A DNA stretch of 64,000 nucleotides from Hydractinia symbiolongicarpus (lineage: Eukaryota; Cnidaria; Hydrozoa; Anthoathecata; Hydractiniidae). Below the pieces are notes generated by a model. It was not told the DNA's origin, did no database searches, and saw only the letters and a list, made by a program, of their open reading frames with translations. Made by a program: the position numbers and the translations under genes. This document shows, piece by piece, positions 35,301 to 49,356 of the stretch; position 1 is the first letter of the stretch; each line of letters begins with the position of its first letter. Location of the stretch: assembly GCF_029227915.1 (NCBI RefSeq), contig NC_079876.1, forward strand, positions 27,067,828 to 27,131,827, in the 5' to 3' direction.

Positions 35301-38300
35301 ATAAGAAACAACGGATTAATTGAATTTTTGGCATTTGATTCCCACGAAAAGCAATGACGTTAATATAATATTTGAGACATGAAAAGAAGCAACATTCTGC
35401 TTCCTTTCTTAAAGTTTTAAAAAATAATATAGCAAACAAATATTTCCTCGTGTTTTATCAAATACAATAAGAATTTACTTACCCAGGGAATTGGCCAACA
35501 CCGTTGTTGATACAAGCAGACCAGGAGACTTTAACCAAGCTATGATGGAGTTGGGAGCTACGGTTTGTACACCAAAATCTCCAAGCTGCTCAACCTGTCC
35601 TTTGTCCAAAGTTTGCAAGGCTAAAGCACGGGTAAAGATGAGAATTTAGTTTGTAATTACTTGGCGTTGATGTTGTTATTTTGCCCTTTGAATATTATAA
35701 ATAATATCATGTCATAAACTGTTGCTAGGCTATATTTCGACACCTACAGCTGTTATCGAAGGGCTATCGGGTTGATCACAGCTGTAGGTGTCGAAATATA
35801 GCCCAGAATAAATTCTCTTTTTATTGATACTATTATAGTATTCAATGACTGGAACAGATACGTGGTAATATTTTTAAAGTTCGATTTCCCTTTTTTGACT
35901 TTGTTTGTCTTTTTGAATGTTCCGTATGTTACCTTGGTCGATGTTATTGATTTTTAGACAGTTCATACCGAAAACAAAACACAATCTAGTATATTTTCAA
36001 GTTCTTTGAAGAAAAACTCAGATGATAATAACTATACAGACCCACTCGATTTAACTGACCTGGAAGATGGTTAGACAGTTTTTCACGCGTTTAAATTGTG
36101 CTATCTTTGTCCTTATAGAACAGGATAATCTAAGTTTCTTTTTTATTTGTTTTATTCGTGTATATGTTTGTATTGTTTCTAGTGGCAGAATGCAAGTATT
36201 GCTTCACAGGAGAAACTAAATGGCGACAGAGGTACTTAATATTTCGCGGGCATTTGATTTTTGTCTCACTTTTTGCTGCGTTTTGAGGGATCATCAATTT
36301 TGAAATACTTGGTAAAATCAGAAGGGAAATAGTGTAAAACTAGTCGTAAGCCCGTAAAAAAATCCACGGGTTTGCCCGTCCTTTTTATACCGCATTGCGT
36401 GCGTCTCGCTACTTGCGCAGGTAAGCTACCATTTTGCGTGACAGACAGACAGACGGACGGACAGACGTATACGGTATTATAATATAGATATTTTTCAAAA
36501 AAGAATAAAAATTTAAACTTCGCAAATAGCGAGTTTCTTAGTGACTTTCTCGGAAACTAATTTTCACGAAATTGGCGAAAATTCATAAAAATTTCGAAAA
36601 GGAAATCCAACAAAAATTAATTTTCTAAACTAAACGTTTAATGTTAGCTACAGCGGACCCTCTCTAAAGCGGACATGCTCTAACGCGAACAATTGTATCA
36701 GACGAAACGTTGTGTTTGAACAATTTGTTACAGAAACTCTCACAGCGCATTTTCTCTGAAGCGGACACTATAAAACGACCACTTTAGAGCGATGAAGTCA
36801 ACTTTCATAAGTAAAAATTGACATTCTATATTATTCGCTTAATTTTAACAAATTTACAACACTTGTTCATTTGAAATACTTTTTTCCATTTTTCAGTGAA
36901 TAGCTTTCTTTTGACCAGTAATACTTGCGCCGTTAGACAATAAATAAAAGCCACAAAACTCTTAAACAGATCTAAGCTAATTTTAGATATGTTAAGATCA
37001 AACTTCATAAAGCGAACGTCTCTTTTTGTTCTACAAGTGTCTGCTTCAGGGGGCCTTCACTGCATGCATTTATGTTGTCAATATAGAAGAAAAACAAGTT
37101 GAAGATAGCGGATTTGATTTATATTTGTGTATTTTCAGTCTTGGCGTTTTAAATTATCCTTCAAAAGTAAAAATGAAGCCAGCGAAACAAGAAAAGGTAG
37201 CTTTTTTATGTTTTTTTTTTTACCTTTCTTGCAATGTAAAAAATAGTATGTTTCCTAATTAGACTGAGGCGAAACTTCTTTTCAACACTAAGAAAACCTC
37301 TTACATCCTGTAACAAGATAGAATACAAGATAGAATTTATATCTTTTATAGTATTTTGCTGTTGTGATTGAATGGAATAAAAAATTTCTTCTCGTTCAAA
37401 GACCTAATAAAGGTATAAATTACAATTATCTATCTCTGGTATTTTTCTCGATCAGACAATTTTTAACTGAATACCATATTACAATCAGCCGTTTGTCCTG
37501 ACATTTTCACGATGCAACTGTCTATCGTGACAATTTCACGATGCAACTGTCTATCATGACAATTTTACGATACAACTGTCTATCATGACAATTTTCACGA
37601 TGCAACTGTCTATCGTGACAATTTCACGATGCAAATGTCTATCATGACAATTTTCAAGATGCAAATGTCTATCATGACAATTTTCAAGATGCAACTGTCT
37701 ATCGTGGACATTTTCGCGATCCAACTGTCTATCGTGACAATTTTCGCGATGTAACTGTCTATCGTGACAATTTTACGATGCAACTGTCTATCGTGACATT
37801 TTCGCGATCCAACTGTCTATCGTGACAATTTTCGCGATGTAACTGTCTATCGTGACAATTTTCGTGATGTAACTGTCTATCGTGACAATTTTCACGATGA
37901 AACTGTCTATCGTGACAATTTTAACGATGGAACTGTCTATCGTGGACATTTTTGCGATCCAACTGTCTATCGTGACAGTTTTCGCGATGTAACTGTCTAT
38001 CGTGACAATTTCCCGATGCAACTGTCTATCGTGACATTTTCGCGATCCAAATGTCTATCGTGACAATTTTCACGATGTAACTGTCTATCGTGACAATTTT
38101 ACGATGCAACTGTCTATCGTGACATTTTCGCGATCCAACTGTCTATCGTGACAATTTTCGCGATGTAACTGTCTATCGTGACAATTTTCGTGATGTAACT
38201 GTCTATCGTGACAATTTTCACGATGAAACTGTCTATCGTGACAATTTTAACGATGGAACTGTCTATCGTGGACATTTTTGCGATCCAACTGTCTATCGTG

Positions 38301-41300
38301 ACAGTTTTCGCGATGTAACTGTCTATCGTGACAATTTCACGATGCAACTGTCTATCGTGACATTTTCGCGATCCAAATGTCTATCATGACAATTTTCGCG
38401 ATGTAACTGTCTATCGTGACAATTTTCGCGATGTAACTGTCTATCGTGACAATTTTCACAATGCAACTGTCTATCGTGACAATTTTCACGATGCAACTGT
38501 CTATCATGACAATTTCACGATGCAACTGTCTATCCTGGATAATTTCACGATGTAACTTTCTATCATGACAATTTCGGAATGTAACTATCTATCGTGACAA
38601 TTTCACGATGCAACTCTAAATTGATTGGTTAAACATGGTATCTCTTAGGAATTTGAACTAAAATATTTGACCTAATACAGAACATAAAAACAAAGTGGGT
38701 TTTCCTTTTGTGTTTGTCGAAAAAAAAAATTTTTTCAGGAATTTATTTTGACGCTTAAGCCAAAAAGTAATTCTTATGAAAATAATTTTTCAGTTTACCA
38801 CATGTAAACATTTTTCCCTATAGAGAACCTGTCTATCGTTCTCATGGACTCTTTCACGAGGTAATAGGCTATCGCAGGAGGCCTGTAACAATTTCCTTTT
38901 GTATTTCCAGGGCTGCTAGCTGGTTTGTGGGAATGTCCATTATTTCTTGTACAGGAGGAAAAGAAAAAGAAAAATGAAACTGAGAAAGAAACTCTTTCAA
39001 ATCACCTGTTTGAGCGTTTCGATATTCAAGGTTATGATTCCGTTAAATATCTGGGCGAGGTTAGTGAAGTTTTTTAAAAAGTTACTAATCAATCATGTAA
39101 CGTTGTGTTTTTTAGATTTTACGTTCACAACAATGGACGCAAGGGTGCATGCACAGGGGCAGGAATTGTAAACAACAAACCGCCGTTATCAATAAAATCT
39201 AGTAAATAAAAAAGCTTAAGTTGAATTTTTTAAAGCATATTGTTACTGAAAAAAGAAGTGAAAAGCTAAGAAATTAATTTTAGTGCTTCTCGTGTTGTGT
39301 GTTCTTAAAAAAAAATATTATAATAATTAGCTAATAGTTTTAAATGTAGTCCTCCTTTCTGTAAACTTGCGCATGCGTTAGTAAAGTTTTGTAAACAAAG
39401 TAAACATTGTTACGTTTCTCTTACTAGTAGAAGAAAATAAATAAAAAAAATTCAATTCAATTTTAATTCTTGTCATAAAATTAACGGTGTAAAATTTTGA
39501 ACTTTTTTTGAATAGTTTTTGTTTTTTGTGCAGATCGTTCACGTATTCTCGCACGTACATCATACATATGTGACTTATCATATTCAGTTACCGGCTAAGC
39601 TGGAATTGCGGTGAGAAACGTTTTTGTGTATTGTTACTTGGTGTATCTACCATATTTTGGACGACTTTTCGCGTGCGTTACAATGTTTTTATTTTACGTT
39701 TAGCTCAATGGACTTGTGCGCGCATTCCTGTAGGAAGAAAATCAAAATAAAATCACAGTAATAAAAGAATCATTAAAAAAACGAATTAGTGAAATGTTTT
39801 TTAAAAAGAGGAGGAAATAAGTGTTTTTTGCATTTTGTGCCCACCCTGATATAAAATCTCATACAAAATGACAAATCTTCTATAATCTTCTACAATCACA
39901 TACAACCCTACCTGAAAATATAATTTCTCATACAAACTCCTACTTTTTTAGATTTTCATTTAACCAAAATTTTGTTTTTAACATTTCTTCGGACCATCAA
40001 ATAAAAATATTGTAGTCTCTAGCACTTGGCAGAAACTCTGATATTTATTTAATGTAATTCGAAATACTTTTCATCCATTCTTTCCTTTTTTACATGAATT
40101 ATGTATGTTATACAAAATTAGCAATTTTTAAAGTGAAAGTTTAAAAAGAGTTTCCTACACTCTCCTACTTTTTTGTTTGTTTTTTATCAATTTGATTGCG
40201 TAATCTCACACAAATGAACGGAAAATTTACCTACAATCTAAAAATGAGAGATAAAAGTATGGTGGGCACCCTGTTTAACCGTATCTATGAATTTCAATAA
40301 TCCTGTTATTTCACCTACCTAAATGCGTGCACATGTATAAAACAGATAAACTTTGTAATTCTTGTAAACATGGGCAATATATATGTTATATATTTCCTAA
40401 TTTTGTTTTGTAGTGAAAAGATGGCGCAGTGTGCGACCTGGTTAACACGTGATGAAGTGCTGCAAGGTGCTATTTCAACTGCTGTAAGAAAGGTGAATGG
40501 AAACTAGGTTTTGATTTTGATAACGGGACCCTGATATGTGATTATGATTATTGGTTGGTGATTACGATTCATCCTACACGACAGCAGTTATATTTATATA
40601 TATCCCTCAAAAAAAAGTAGATTTCCACACGAATGTGCTATCTATCCCAGCACCACTTTTGGATTCCTTTTCTTTTGCTAGGTCTTTGTTGTGGCTGCTT
40701 TTTAACGCATGCTCCGCCAACAGGAAATTGTGTCAGCGTTTTTCACCAGTATTTCTCACCGGTATTATTTCTCGATACATGCTTTCACAAGATGCGTTGC
40801 TCTGTGGTGGGTGCCCTGTGGTGGGTGATACCTTTTTGCGATTTAATGGCAAAAAGTTTAAGGGCATCCATGAAGTACAAATGAAAGCGTACAGCGGCGT
40901 CCAAGATGGAATAAGAAGCGATCGTTAATATTACCTACATGGGCCAAACTTGCAAAAATAAGATGCAGTACCACTTAATCCAGCGTTACTTTACCCTCGT
41001 ACTCCGCTGAGGGAAATTGTATTGTGTGGAATTCTTTACGATTATCTATTTTTTTATTTCAGATCTTTAAATTATACGAAGCAGGTAACAAGGTAAGACT
41101 TATTAAGAAAATCATTTGTTTACTTGAAAATTAGTTTACACGAAAAATTTATCCATTAAACTTTCGTCTGTAAATTAATGGTCTGTAGATTATCCCTTGA
41201 AGTGATTTAAACAATAAATTGTGTTCAAAGAGAAAGACATTAGGGTGACCCAATATTATACCAAAATTCAACAAAAAACTTTGCTATTGAGCAGGTTATA

Positions 41301-42045
41301 GTCATTTTTGTGCTGAGTCAGCAAATTACCGGTCTGTAATTTGTACAAAGTTTGAATAGTAATATCTTTCGAACGTTACGTTTTAAAGACATGGTTCTTA
41401 CATTTTTTTGATCCACTCGATCTCCTCTTTCCAACCATGTATAATATGACATACAAATGTGAAATTATTTTTGTGCTGAGTCAGTAAATTACCGGTCTGT
41501 AATTTGTACAAAGTTTGAATAGTAATATCTTTCGAACGTTACGTTTTGAAGACATGGTTCTTACATTTTTTTGATCCACTCGATCTCCTCTTTCCAACCA
41601 TATATAATATGACATACAAATGTGAAATTATTTTTGTGATGACGTCATTTAATTTGGTCCTATAATTTGGGACCTAAGGAACAAGTTTAAATCAAAAAAA
41701 TCACTTTTAACTGATTCTGCAGCGTTCACTTAGAACGGATAGATTTAAACCTAAACAAAGCGGACACTAAATGACAGACGGGTATTCTTTTGCACTAATT
41801 AAAGCAACAACATAATCTCTTAATTCACAATCCTCGTTAAATTAATTTCTGCCTAAAATTATATTTTTGACAAGATCTCTATGACCTGGACAATTTGTTC
41901 CCCATGTTATGCCCATATATATTCCATATATATTCATTTAATGTAGTAAATCTCTAATTTTCAGACTGGTGTAAAACGAAAGAGAAGCGAGGCAACACAC
42001 AAACAACGTACATTGGATAACATGCTGACAAGAGTTACGAAATAA
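28811..42045 (+). CDS. MUTYH: Adenine DNA glycosylase (19 exons)
   Basis: Removes adenine mispaired with 8-oxoguanine in base excision repair (nucleus, and mitochondria in some animals). Exons: 28811-28927, 29911-29950, 30813-30841, 31187-31231, 32066-32107, 32255-32326, 33883-33964, 34773-34801, 35008-35105, 35487-35631, 35958-36069, 36183-36231, 37139-37196, 37352-37412, 38911-39059, 39534-39610, 40414-40492, 41063-41092, 41965-42045. Visible motifs are [18 protein letters not shown] (catalytic Glu), [10 protein letters not shown], helix-hairpin-helix [22 protein letters not shown] (catalytic Asp), and the iron-sulphur cysteines in [25 protein letters not shown]-like C-terminal domain follows ([38 protein letters not shown]). 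A PCNA-binding box QRTLDNML lies near the C terminus. The frame is intact throughout. The start context AAAGATGGCAGC is also TISU-like. The interdomain connector exons (11-12) are the least certain. Confidence 0.93.
29250..29341. repeat. (CTGT)n microsatellite
   Basis: About 23 perfect CTGT repeats in MUTYH intron 1. It is preceded by TAATAATAG, similar to the start of the Helitron-like elements in this window, which carry shorter CTGT runs. It may therefore be an expansion of such an element. Confidence 0.95.
33451..33622 (+). mobile_element. Short Helitron-like element, copy 2 (diverged)
   Basis: Starts TTATAATAGCCGTATTCCG with CTGT repeats and ends with GGACGGGCAAACCCGTGG, a small ACGGG/CCCGT hairpin, followed by CTAACGACTAGT. 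It lies directly before copy 3. Its middle part differs from the other copies. Confidence 0.5.
33618..33777 (+). mobile_element. Short Helitron-like element, copy 3
   Basis: Begins TCTATATTATAATACCCGTA, then a CTGTCCGTC microsatellite, ACGCAAAATGGTAGCTTAG, GCGGTATAAAAAGGACGGGC and finally CTAACGACTAG before T. It has no inverted repeats and no target duplication. It lies in MUTYH intron 6. The A/TC start and CTAG/T end are Helitron-like. Confidence 0.55.
35728..35803. repeat. Perfect 26-bp inverted repeat with 24-bp loop
   Basis: The arm starting GGCTATATTTCGACACCTAC (35728-35753) is repeated without mismatch in inverse orientation at 35778-35803. It lies in MUTYH intron 10, between the iron-sulphur exon and the connector exon. 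It is either a palindromic transposon end or an RNA hairpin in the pre-mRNA. Confidence 0.85.
36339..36489 (-). mobile_element. Short Helitron-like element, copy 4
   Basis: Reverse orientation of the same family. On the - strand it begins ATCTATATTATAATACCGTA with CTGTCCGTCC repeats and ends with GGACGGGCAAACCCGTGG and ACGACTAGT. It lies in MUTYH intron 12. Confidence 0.55.
36651..37062. mobile_element. Probable pogo/Tigger-type MITE remnant
   Basis: The left end CAGCGGACCCTCTCTAAAGC follows TA. The right end, read inversely, is CAGTGAAGGCCCCCTGAAGC. Both also share the neighbouring G(C/A)GGACA/GCAGACA. These match the usual CAGT...CCTC...AAAGCGGACA pattern of pogo-like ends, with considerable divergence. 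There is no transposase, and the right-hand TA is lost. Confidence 0.45.
37490..38620. repeat. About 30-bp satellite in MUTYH intron 14
   Basis: Roughly 38 tandem copies of a unit with GATGCAACTGTCTATCGTGA followed by CAATTTTCAC. Variants occur at the GATG/GATC and TCGTG/TCATG positions. A block of about 326 bp is duplicated almost exactly (37788-38021 corresponds to 38114-38347), so the array has higher-order structure. Confidence 0.92.
41303..41628. repeat. Tandem duplication of a 163-bp segment
   Basis: Two consecutive copies, starting near 41304 and 41467, share TGTGCTGAGTCAG, TTACCGGTCTGTAATTTG, TTTCGAACGTTACGTTTT and GATCCACTCGATCTCCTC with very few differences. It lies in the last MUTYH intron. 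Confidence 0.85.
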
Positions 42046-42207
42046 TTCTTTGTATAAATTTCACCTAAGAACGCGCTTTTAATATGGCACATGCATTTGC
42101 AATCTTTTGTTACTGCGTTTTACCCGTTTAATTTCGTGTCGTTTCAAAGAAAAGACAAATATGCAACTTGTTTTAACTTTCACTGTCATGCGTATGCATA
42201 TGTGTTT

Positions 42208-46327
<4,120 letters not shown>

Positions 46328-46952
46328 CTTTTTTATTATTATTATGTGGGGAGCCATGTTACTAGATAGAGCTGTTTGTTTAGATAATCACGTATAATTA
46401 GGACGGTATACGCTAGCTAGCTAGCTAGGTTGGTTTCAAATAAAATCCATCACAATTGTGCGCAAAAACCTAGCTGTAAATAACAAGCTTTAGCCAGGCT
46501 TTTCTTTCACAATAACAACATACACACAACATTTAAAAATGAAATATTAGCTACCTGGCTACTTTTTTATGATTAGTCAGCTGCTATTTCACCTTTTTCG
46601 CTTTACCACGGATTATGTTTACAATTCGCGGGCTTCATAAACAAACGAGATTACCCACAAAAGCAAGTAAGATTCTCGGAAATGTCGAGTCTAATTTCCG
46701 ATTCAAAGAAAAATTTAACTTTAATTTCCCCTGTTCCCAGCGCGGAGGCTCGTGTTCTTAGGGCTTTTGCCTTTTTTAACACGGGACAACCTCATCCCCA
46801 GGGTTTTGTGGCCCCAGAGCCGTTATTACGGAGTGGCTTGCTGCTATCAACTTCATCAACGAAACAAAATGCCCTGGGTACAAGGTTAAACACGGGGTAT
46901 ACAAAAACACAAGGCACGAGGGGGCAAGTGTAGAGATAGAGAAATGTTCCTT

Positions 46953-47164
46953 CTGGCACAGTCGACGTCGACCAAAGGGAAATTCCCAATAATGCCAGTC
47001 ACCAACACAAAATAATATGAATATGCCAATAACCAACACATAATCATATTAAATGCCAATAACCAACACATAATCATATGAAATGATATATATTCATATT
47101 ATACAGAATATGAGTAAAGGGAAATTCCCTTACTCAAAATATAACCACGCCAGAAAAATTGTTG
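46953..47164 (+). repeat. Polinton left terminal inverted repeat
   Basis: Contains GGGAAATTCCC at 46977-46987 and 47119-47129. Between them are three iterations of a unit with ATGCCA(A/G)T(A/C)ACCAACACA followed by TAATCATAT. The same modules occur inverted at the right end with two iterations. Similarity fades near 47164. Confidence 0.88.
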
Positions 47165-47437
47165 GTTGGAATCAGAAATATAATAAAGATGTCCATCAAT
47201 GATCATCTCATAATGCCTGATCGAATAGTCCGTGCTAATTCGTAGCTTTTTACTTTTAGGCTACCTACCCACCCTAGCTACAAGATATATATTTTATGTC
47301 AATGTTGTGTCTCTTGAACCTGTGTTAAGGTATATACAACAACTTAAATGTTAGGTGCCTGATCATGTAGCTAGCTATAACCTAGCATTTGTTTTGCAGA
47401 ACTTTAAAGTGAATATCATCAAACTGGCTGGACACTA

Positions 47438-47629
47438 ATGTTCGTACCCGATCATTTCAAAACTCAAGAAATGTGTACTGCCGTAGTTCGTGAACATCCC
47501 TGGTCATTAATGTTAGTACCCGATCATCTCAAAACACAAGAAATGTGTGACCGAGCAGTTCGCGAATATCCTAATATTATCGAGTACGTTCCGGATCGTT
47601 TCAGAGCCATGGTTACCCGAAGCCCTTAA
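47438..47629 (+). CDS. Small protein with tandem VPDxF/LKTQEMC repeats
   Basis: 63 residues comprising two and a half copies of a repeat with the core VPDHFKTQEMC, an xAVRE(H/Y)P segment and a final VPDRFR. This repeat is familiar from many Hydra predicted proteins and giant-virus-like proteins (DUF4116-like by recollection). No function is established to my knowledge. Leftmost gene of the Polinton on the + strand. The ATG directly precedes the first repeat. The gene ends five bases before the next start codon. Confidence 0.6.
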   Translation: MFVPDHFKTQEMCTAVVREHPWSLMLVPDHLKTQEMCDRAVREYPNIIEYVPDRFRAMVTRSP

Positions 47630-47634
47630 AATAA

Positions 47635-47793
47635 ATGACTGAATATTGCGACGAGTGCGAGATTGGACTTGATAAATATGATAGATGCAAATGTGGACGG
47701 AGGCTAATTATTTATGGAAAAATGCTCTGTTGGCAACACTATATCATGTATATAACGTATAACGGAGGAATATGTCCTTGTAAAAAACCCTAG
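47635..47793 (+). CDS. Small cysteine-rich protein, putative zinc binder
   Basis: 52 residues, MTEYCDECEIGLDKYDRCK at the start, then a CKCGR pair, a single Cys and a terminal CPCKKP. The CxxC, CxC and CxC arrangement suggests one or two zinc sites. It begins just after the stop of the repeat protein (TAAAATAAATG) and ends 29 bases before the next frame, as expected for a real gene in this compact element. No homologue is recognised; a chance frame cannot be excluded. Confidence 0.45.
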   Translation: MTEYCDECEIGLDKYDRCKCGRRLIIYGKMLCWQHYIMYITYNGGICPCKKP

Positions 47794-47818
47794 TTGAGGG
47801 TTCAATTTCCATAAATAA
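47708..47818. repeat. 13-bp inverted repeat flanking the 47823 start
   Basis: TTATTTATGGAAA at 47708-47720 is perfectly inverted at 47806-47818, just five bases before the ATG at 47823. A smaller AACCCT/AGGGTT dyad lies between them near 47787-47803. Confidence 0.6.
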
Positions 47819-47822
47819 AAGG

Positions 47823-48375
47823 ATGTTCAAATTTTATGGAAATAATATTGAAACCAGGGATTTCTATAGTGAACCAAGAGTACTTGATATTAACGATGAT
47901 CAGCTTGAGAATATCGTGCTAAGCGATCCCATCCAAGCTTATAAGAATGACAGCAGGATATCATCGTTATTAATTCGAACACCGAGAGGTCTGTATAGCA
48001 ATGGTGCATCCAGATATGACGATGGATCTTCGCTTACCATGTCATTTTATATACATCAACATCCAGAATGGCTTGAAAAATACAAGTGTATTCTGGCTAG
48101 GATCGAGAAATATATGGTAGTGAATTTTCAACCTCACCTGTTAAAAATGATAAATATATTAGTACCAAGGTCAAGGAATGGGATAGCAAAGTAACAACTG
48201 ATTTCTATGACAAACAAGTACCTACGCGACAACCTTTATTTATCGACAGGGATCTAAAAATTATATGAAGGTCTTGCTTGAAGAGTGTAAATATAAGTCT
48301 ATACAAGAATCTTTAAAAATTCGACATGTTATCGATTCAGATGATGACGAAGAAGAACCATTTCTTGTAATATAA
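47823..48375 (+). pseudogene. Broken Polinton gene of unknown function
   Basis: Begins MFKFYGNNIETRDFYSEPRV and stays open to 48194. The coding pattern continues in other frames with KEWDSKVTTDFYDKQVPTRQ and then IRHVIDSDDDEEEPFLVI to a stop at 48375, so at least two frameshifts are present. The C terminus is acidic. No domain is recognised. It follows the cysteine-rich frame and precedes the SAP-like gene on the same strand. Confidence 0.45.
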
Positions 48376-48385
48376 TAAAACCTGA

Positions 48386-48667
48386 TATATCATAAATGAT
48401 TTAAAAAAAGAAGCGAGAGAGCTGGGTATTAAGGGGTACTCCACCATGAAGAAGGCTGAAATTATAAAGGCGATTCATAAAATAAAATATAAAGATATTG
48501 CTATACAGACCGATAGTCCATACTGCAAACCAAGCTCGGATATAGCATCAATGAAGATCCTAGAAGAGTACATCAGAGGCCTCGAGGCAAAGCAGAAACG
48601 AACCATTATATATGACGGAGATTTCATGGTTGATGCAACTACCGGTGAAATACTTGGTGTCAATTAG
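48386..48667 (+). CDS. SAP/Rho-N-like small protein of Polinton
   Basis: The frame is open from 48386 and the first ATG is at 48446. The N-terminal stretch LKKEARELGIKGYSTMKKAE plus IIKAIHK has the helix-loop-helix pattern of SAP or Rho-N DNA/RNA-binding motifs (LxxxAxxLGIxGYxxxxKxxLI). Part of it lies before the ATG, so either the start codon has been lost or a non-ATG start is used. The C terminus is IYDGDFMVDATTGEILGVN. The polymerase N terminus in this element has a similar motif. A 16-bp palindrome follows the stop codon. Confidence 0.5.
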   Translation, partial: YIINDLKKEARELGIKGYSTMKKAEIIKAIHKIKYKDIAIQTDSPYCKPSSDIASMKILEEYIRGLEAKQKRTIIYDGDFMVDATTGEILGVN

Positions 48668-48683
48668 TGTTTTGTACAAAACA
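48668..48683. terminator. 16-bp palindrome between convergent Polinton genes
   Basis: TGTTTTGTACAAAACA, a perfect palindrome, starts right after the stop codon of the + strand gene and 56 bp from the end of the - strand gene. Position and symmetry suggest a bidirectional 3'-end signal. This is not experimentally known. Confidence 0.4.
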
Positions 48684-48738
48684 TTAAATTATGAATAAGT
48701 CGGCGGCTCATCTAGATACCGCTTGCATGTTGAATAGA

Positions 48739-49353
48739 TTAAAGTTTTTTCATAAACTCCTGTTTGCCTTCCTCGCGTCCCTTCTCGACCAGCTGTTGTC
48801 TCTCACGTTCATTAAGCGACTCTACGATTTTTCTGGTTCTCTGACGTATTTGCTCCTTGAGCAGCATATAGCGTTGCTTTTCCTGCATAATTAAGCTAAA
48901 TTCCATAATCACTAATAACTCCATTCTCCACAACTCTACTGATAAGGTCGATAACGGAGTTGAGTTTGGTCTCCGCCAGCAACCTTATACCCTCATGCTT
49001 CTTGCTTTTGACATCTAACCTCTTACCAGCATTTTTCAGACCTGCTTGGCCCAATCCCATAGCTATGGTGATGCCACCCATAGCCACGGCTAATGGTACG
49101 CCAATTCCGGATAATATGCTACCAATGCCAACGCTTGAAGTTATTACACTTACCGCTAGTAATCCATGATCGGTGTATCTAACCCACGTACCATGCATTT
49201 TGAACTTTTTAGCTAGCTTGTCCCGCTCTTTAATCTCGGCACACAGGTATTGTTCCACTTCTTCTATTTTTTAAGCCTGTATACATGCCTCTCATTTTCA
49301 TGATCTGGAGCACTCGGTGGTAAGCTTGGGTAAAGTTTTGTAATATCTGTCAT
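48739..49353 (-). pseudogene. Glycine-rich membrane-spanning Polinton protein, two frameshifts
   Basis: Starts MTDITKLYPSLPPSAPDHE, shifts frame near 49270, continues EQYLCAEIKERDKLAKKFK and a hydrophobic, glycine-rich region (SVGIGSILSGIGVPLAVAMG, about residues 65-105). It shifts again near 48905 into a charged helical tail (LLKEQIRQRTRKIVESLNER). The arrangement of proline-rich N terminus, two hydrophobic segments, KSKKHEGIRLLAE and coiled tail is one I recognise from many cnidarian Polinton-type predicted proteins. Its role is unknown; a membrane or virion-assembly role is only a guess. Confidence 0.65.
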
Positions 49354-49356
49354 TAT

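Noticed and set aside
37788-38347. Repetitive - strand frames ([10 protein letters not shown]-type units) in MUTYH intron 14
   Set aside because: They are translation of the 30-bp satellite; the frame is lost wherever unit length changes.
40551-40928. A 125-codon + strand frame in a MUTYH intron
   Set aside because: No domain, lies between well-supported exons, and overlaps another random frame; most likely chance.
48739-49353. A bacterial-type pore or toxin because of the glycine-rich hydrophobic core
   Set aside because: The surrounding segments match a Polinton-type small protein pattern instead; hydrophobicity alone is not evidence of toxicity.
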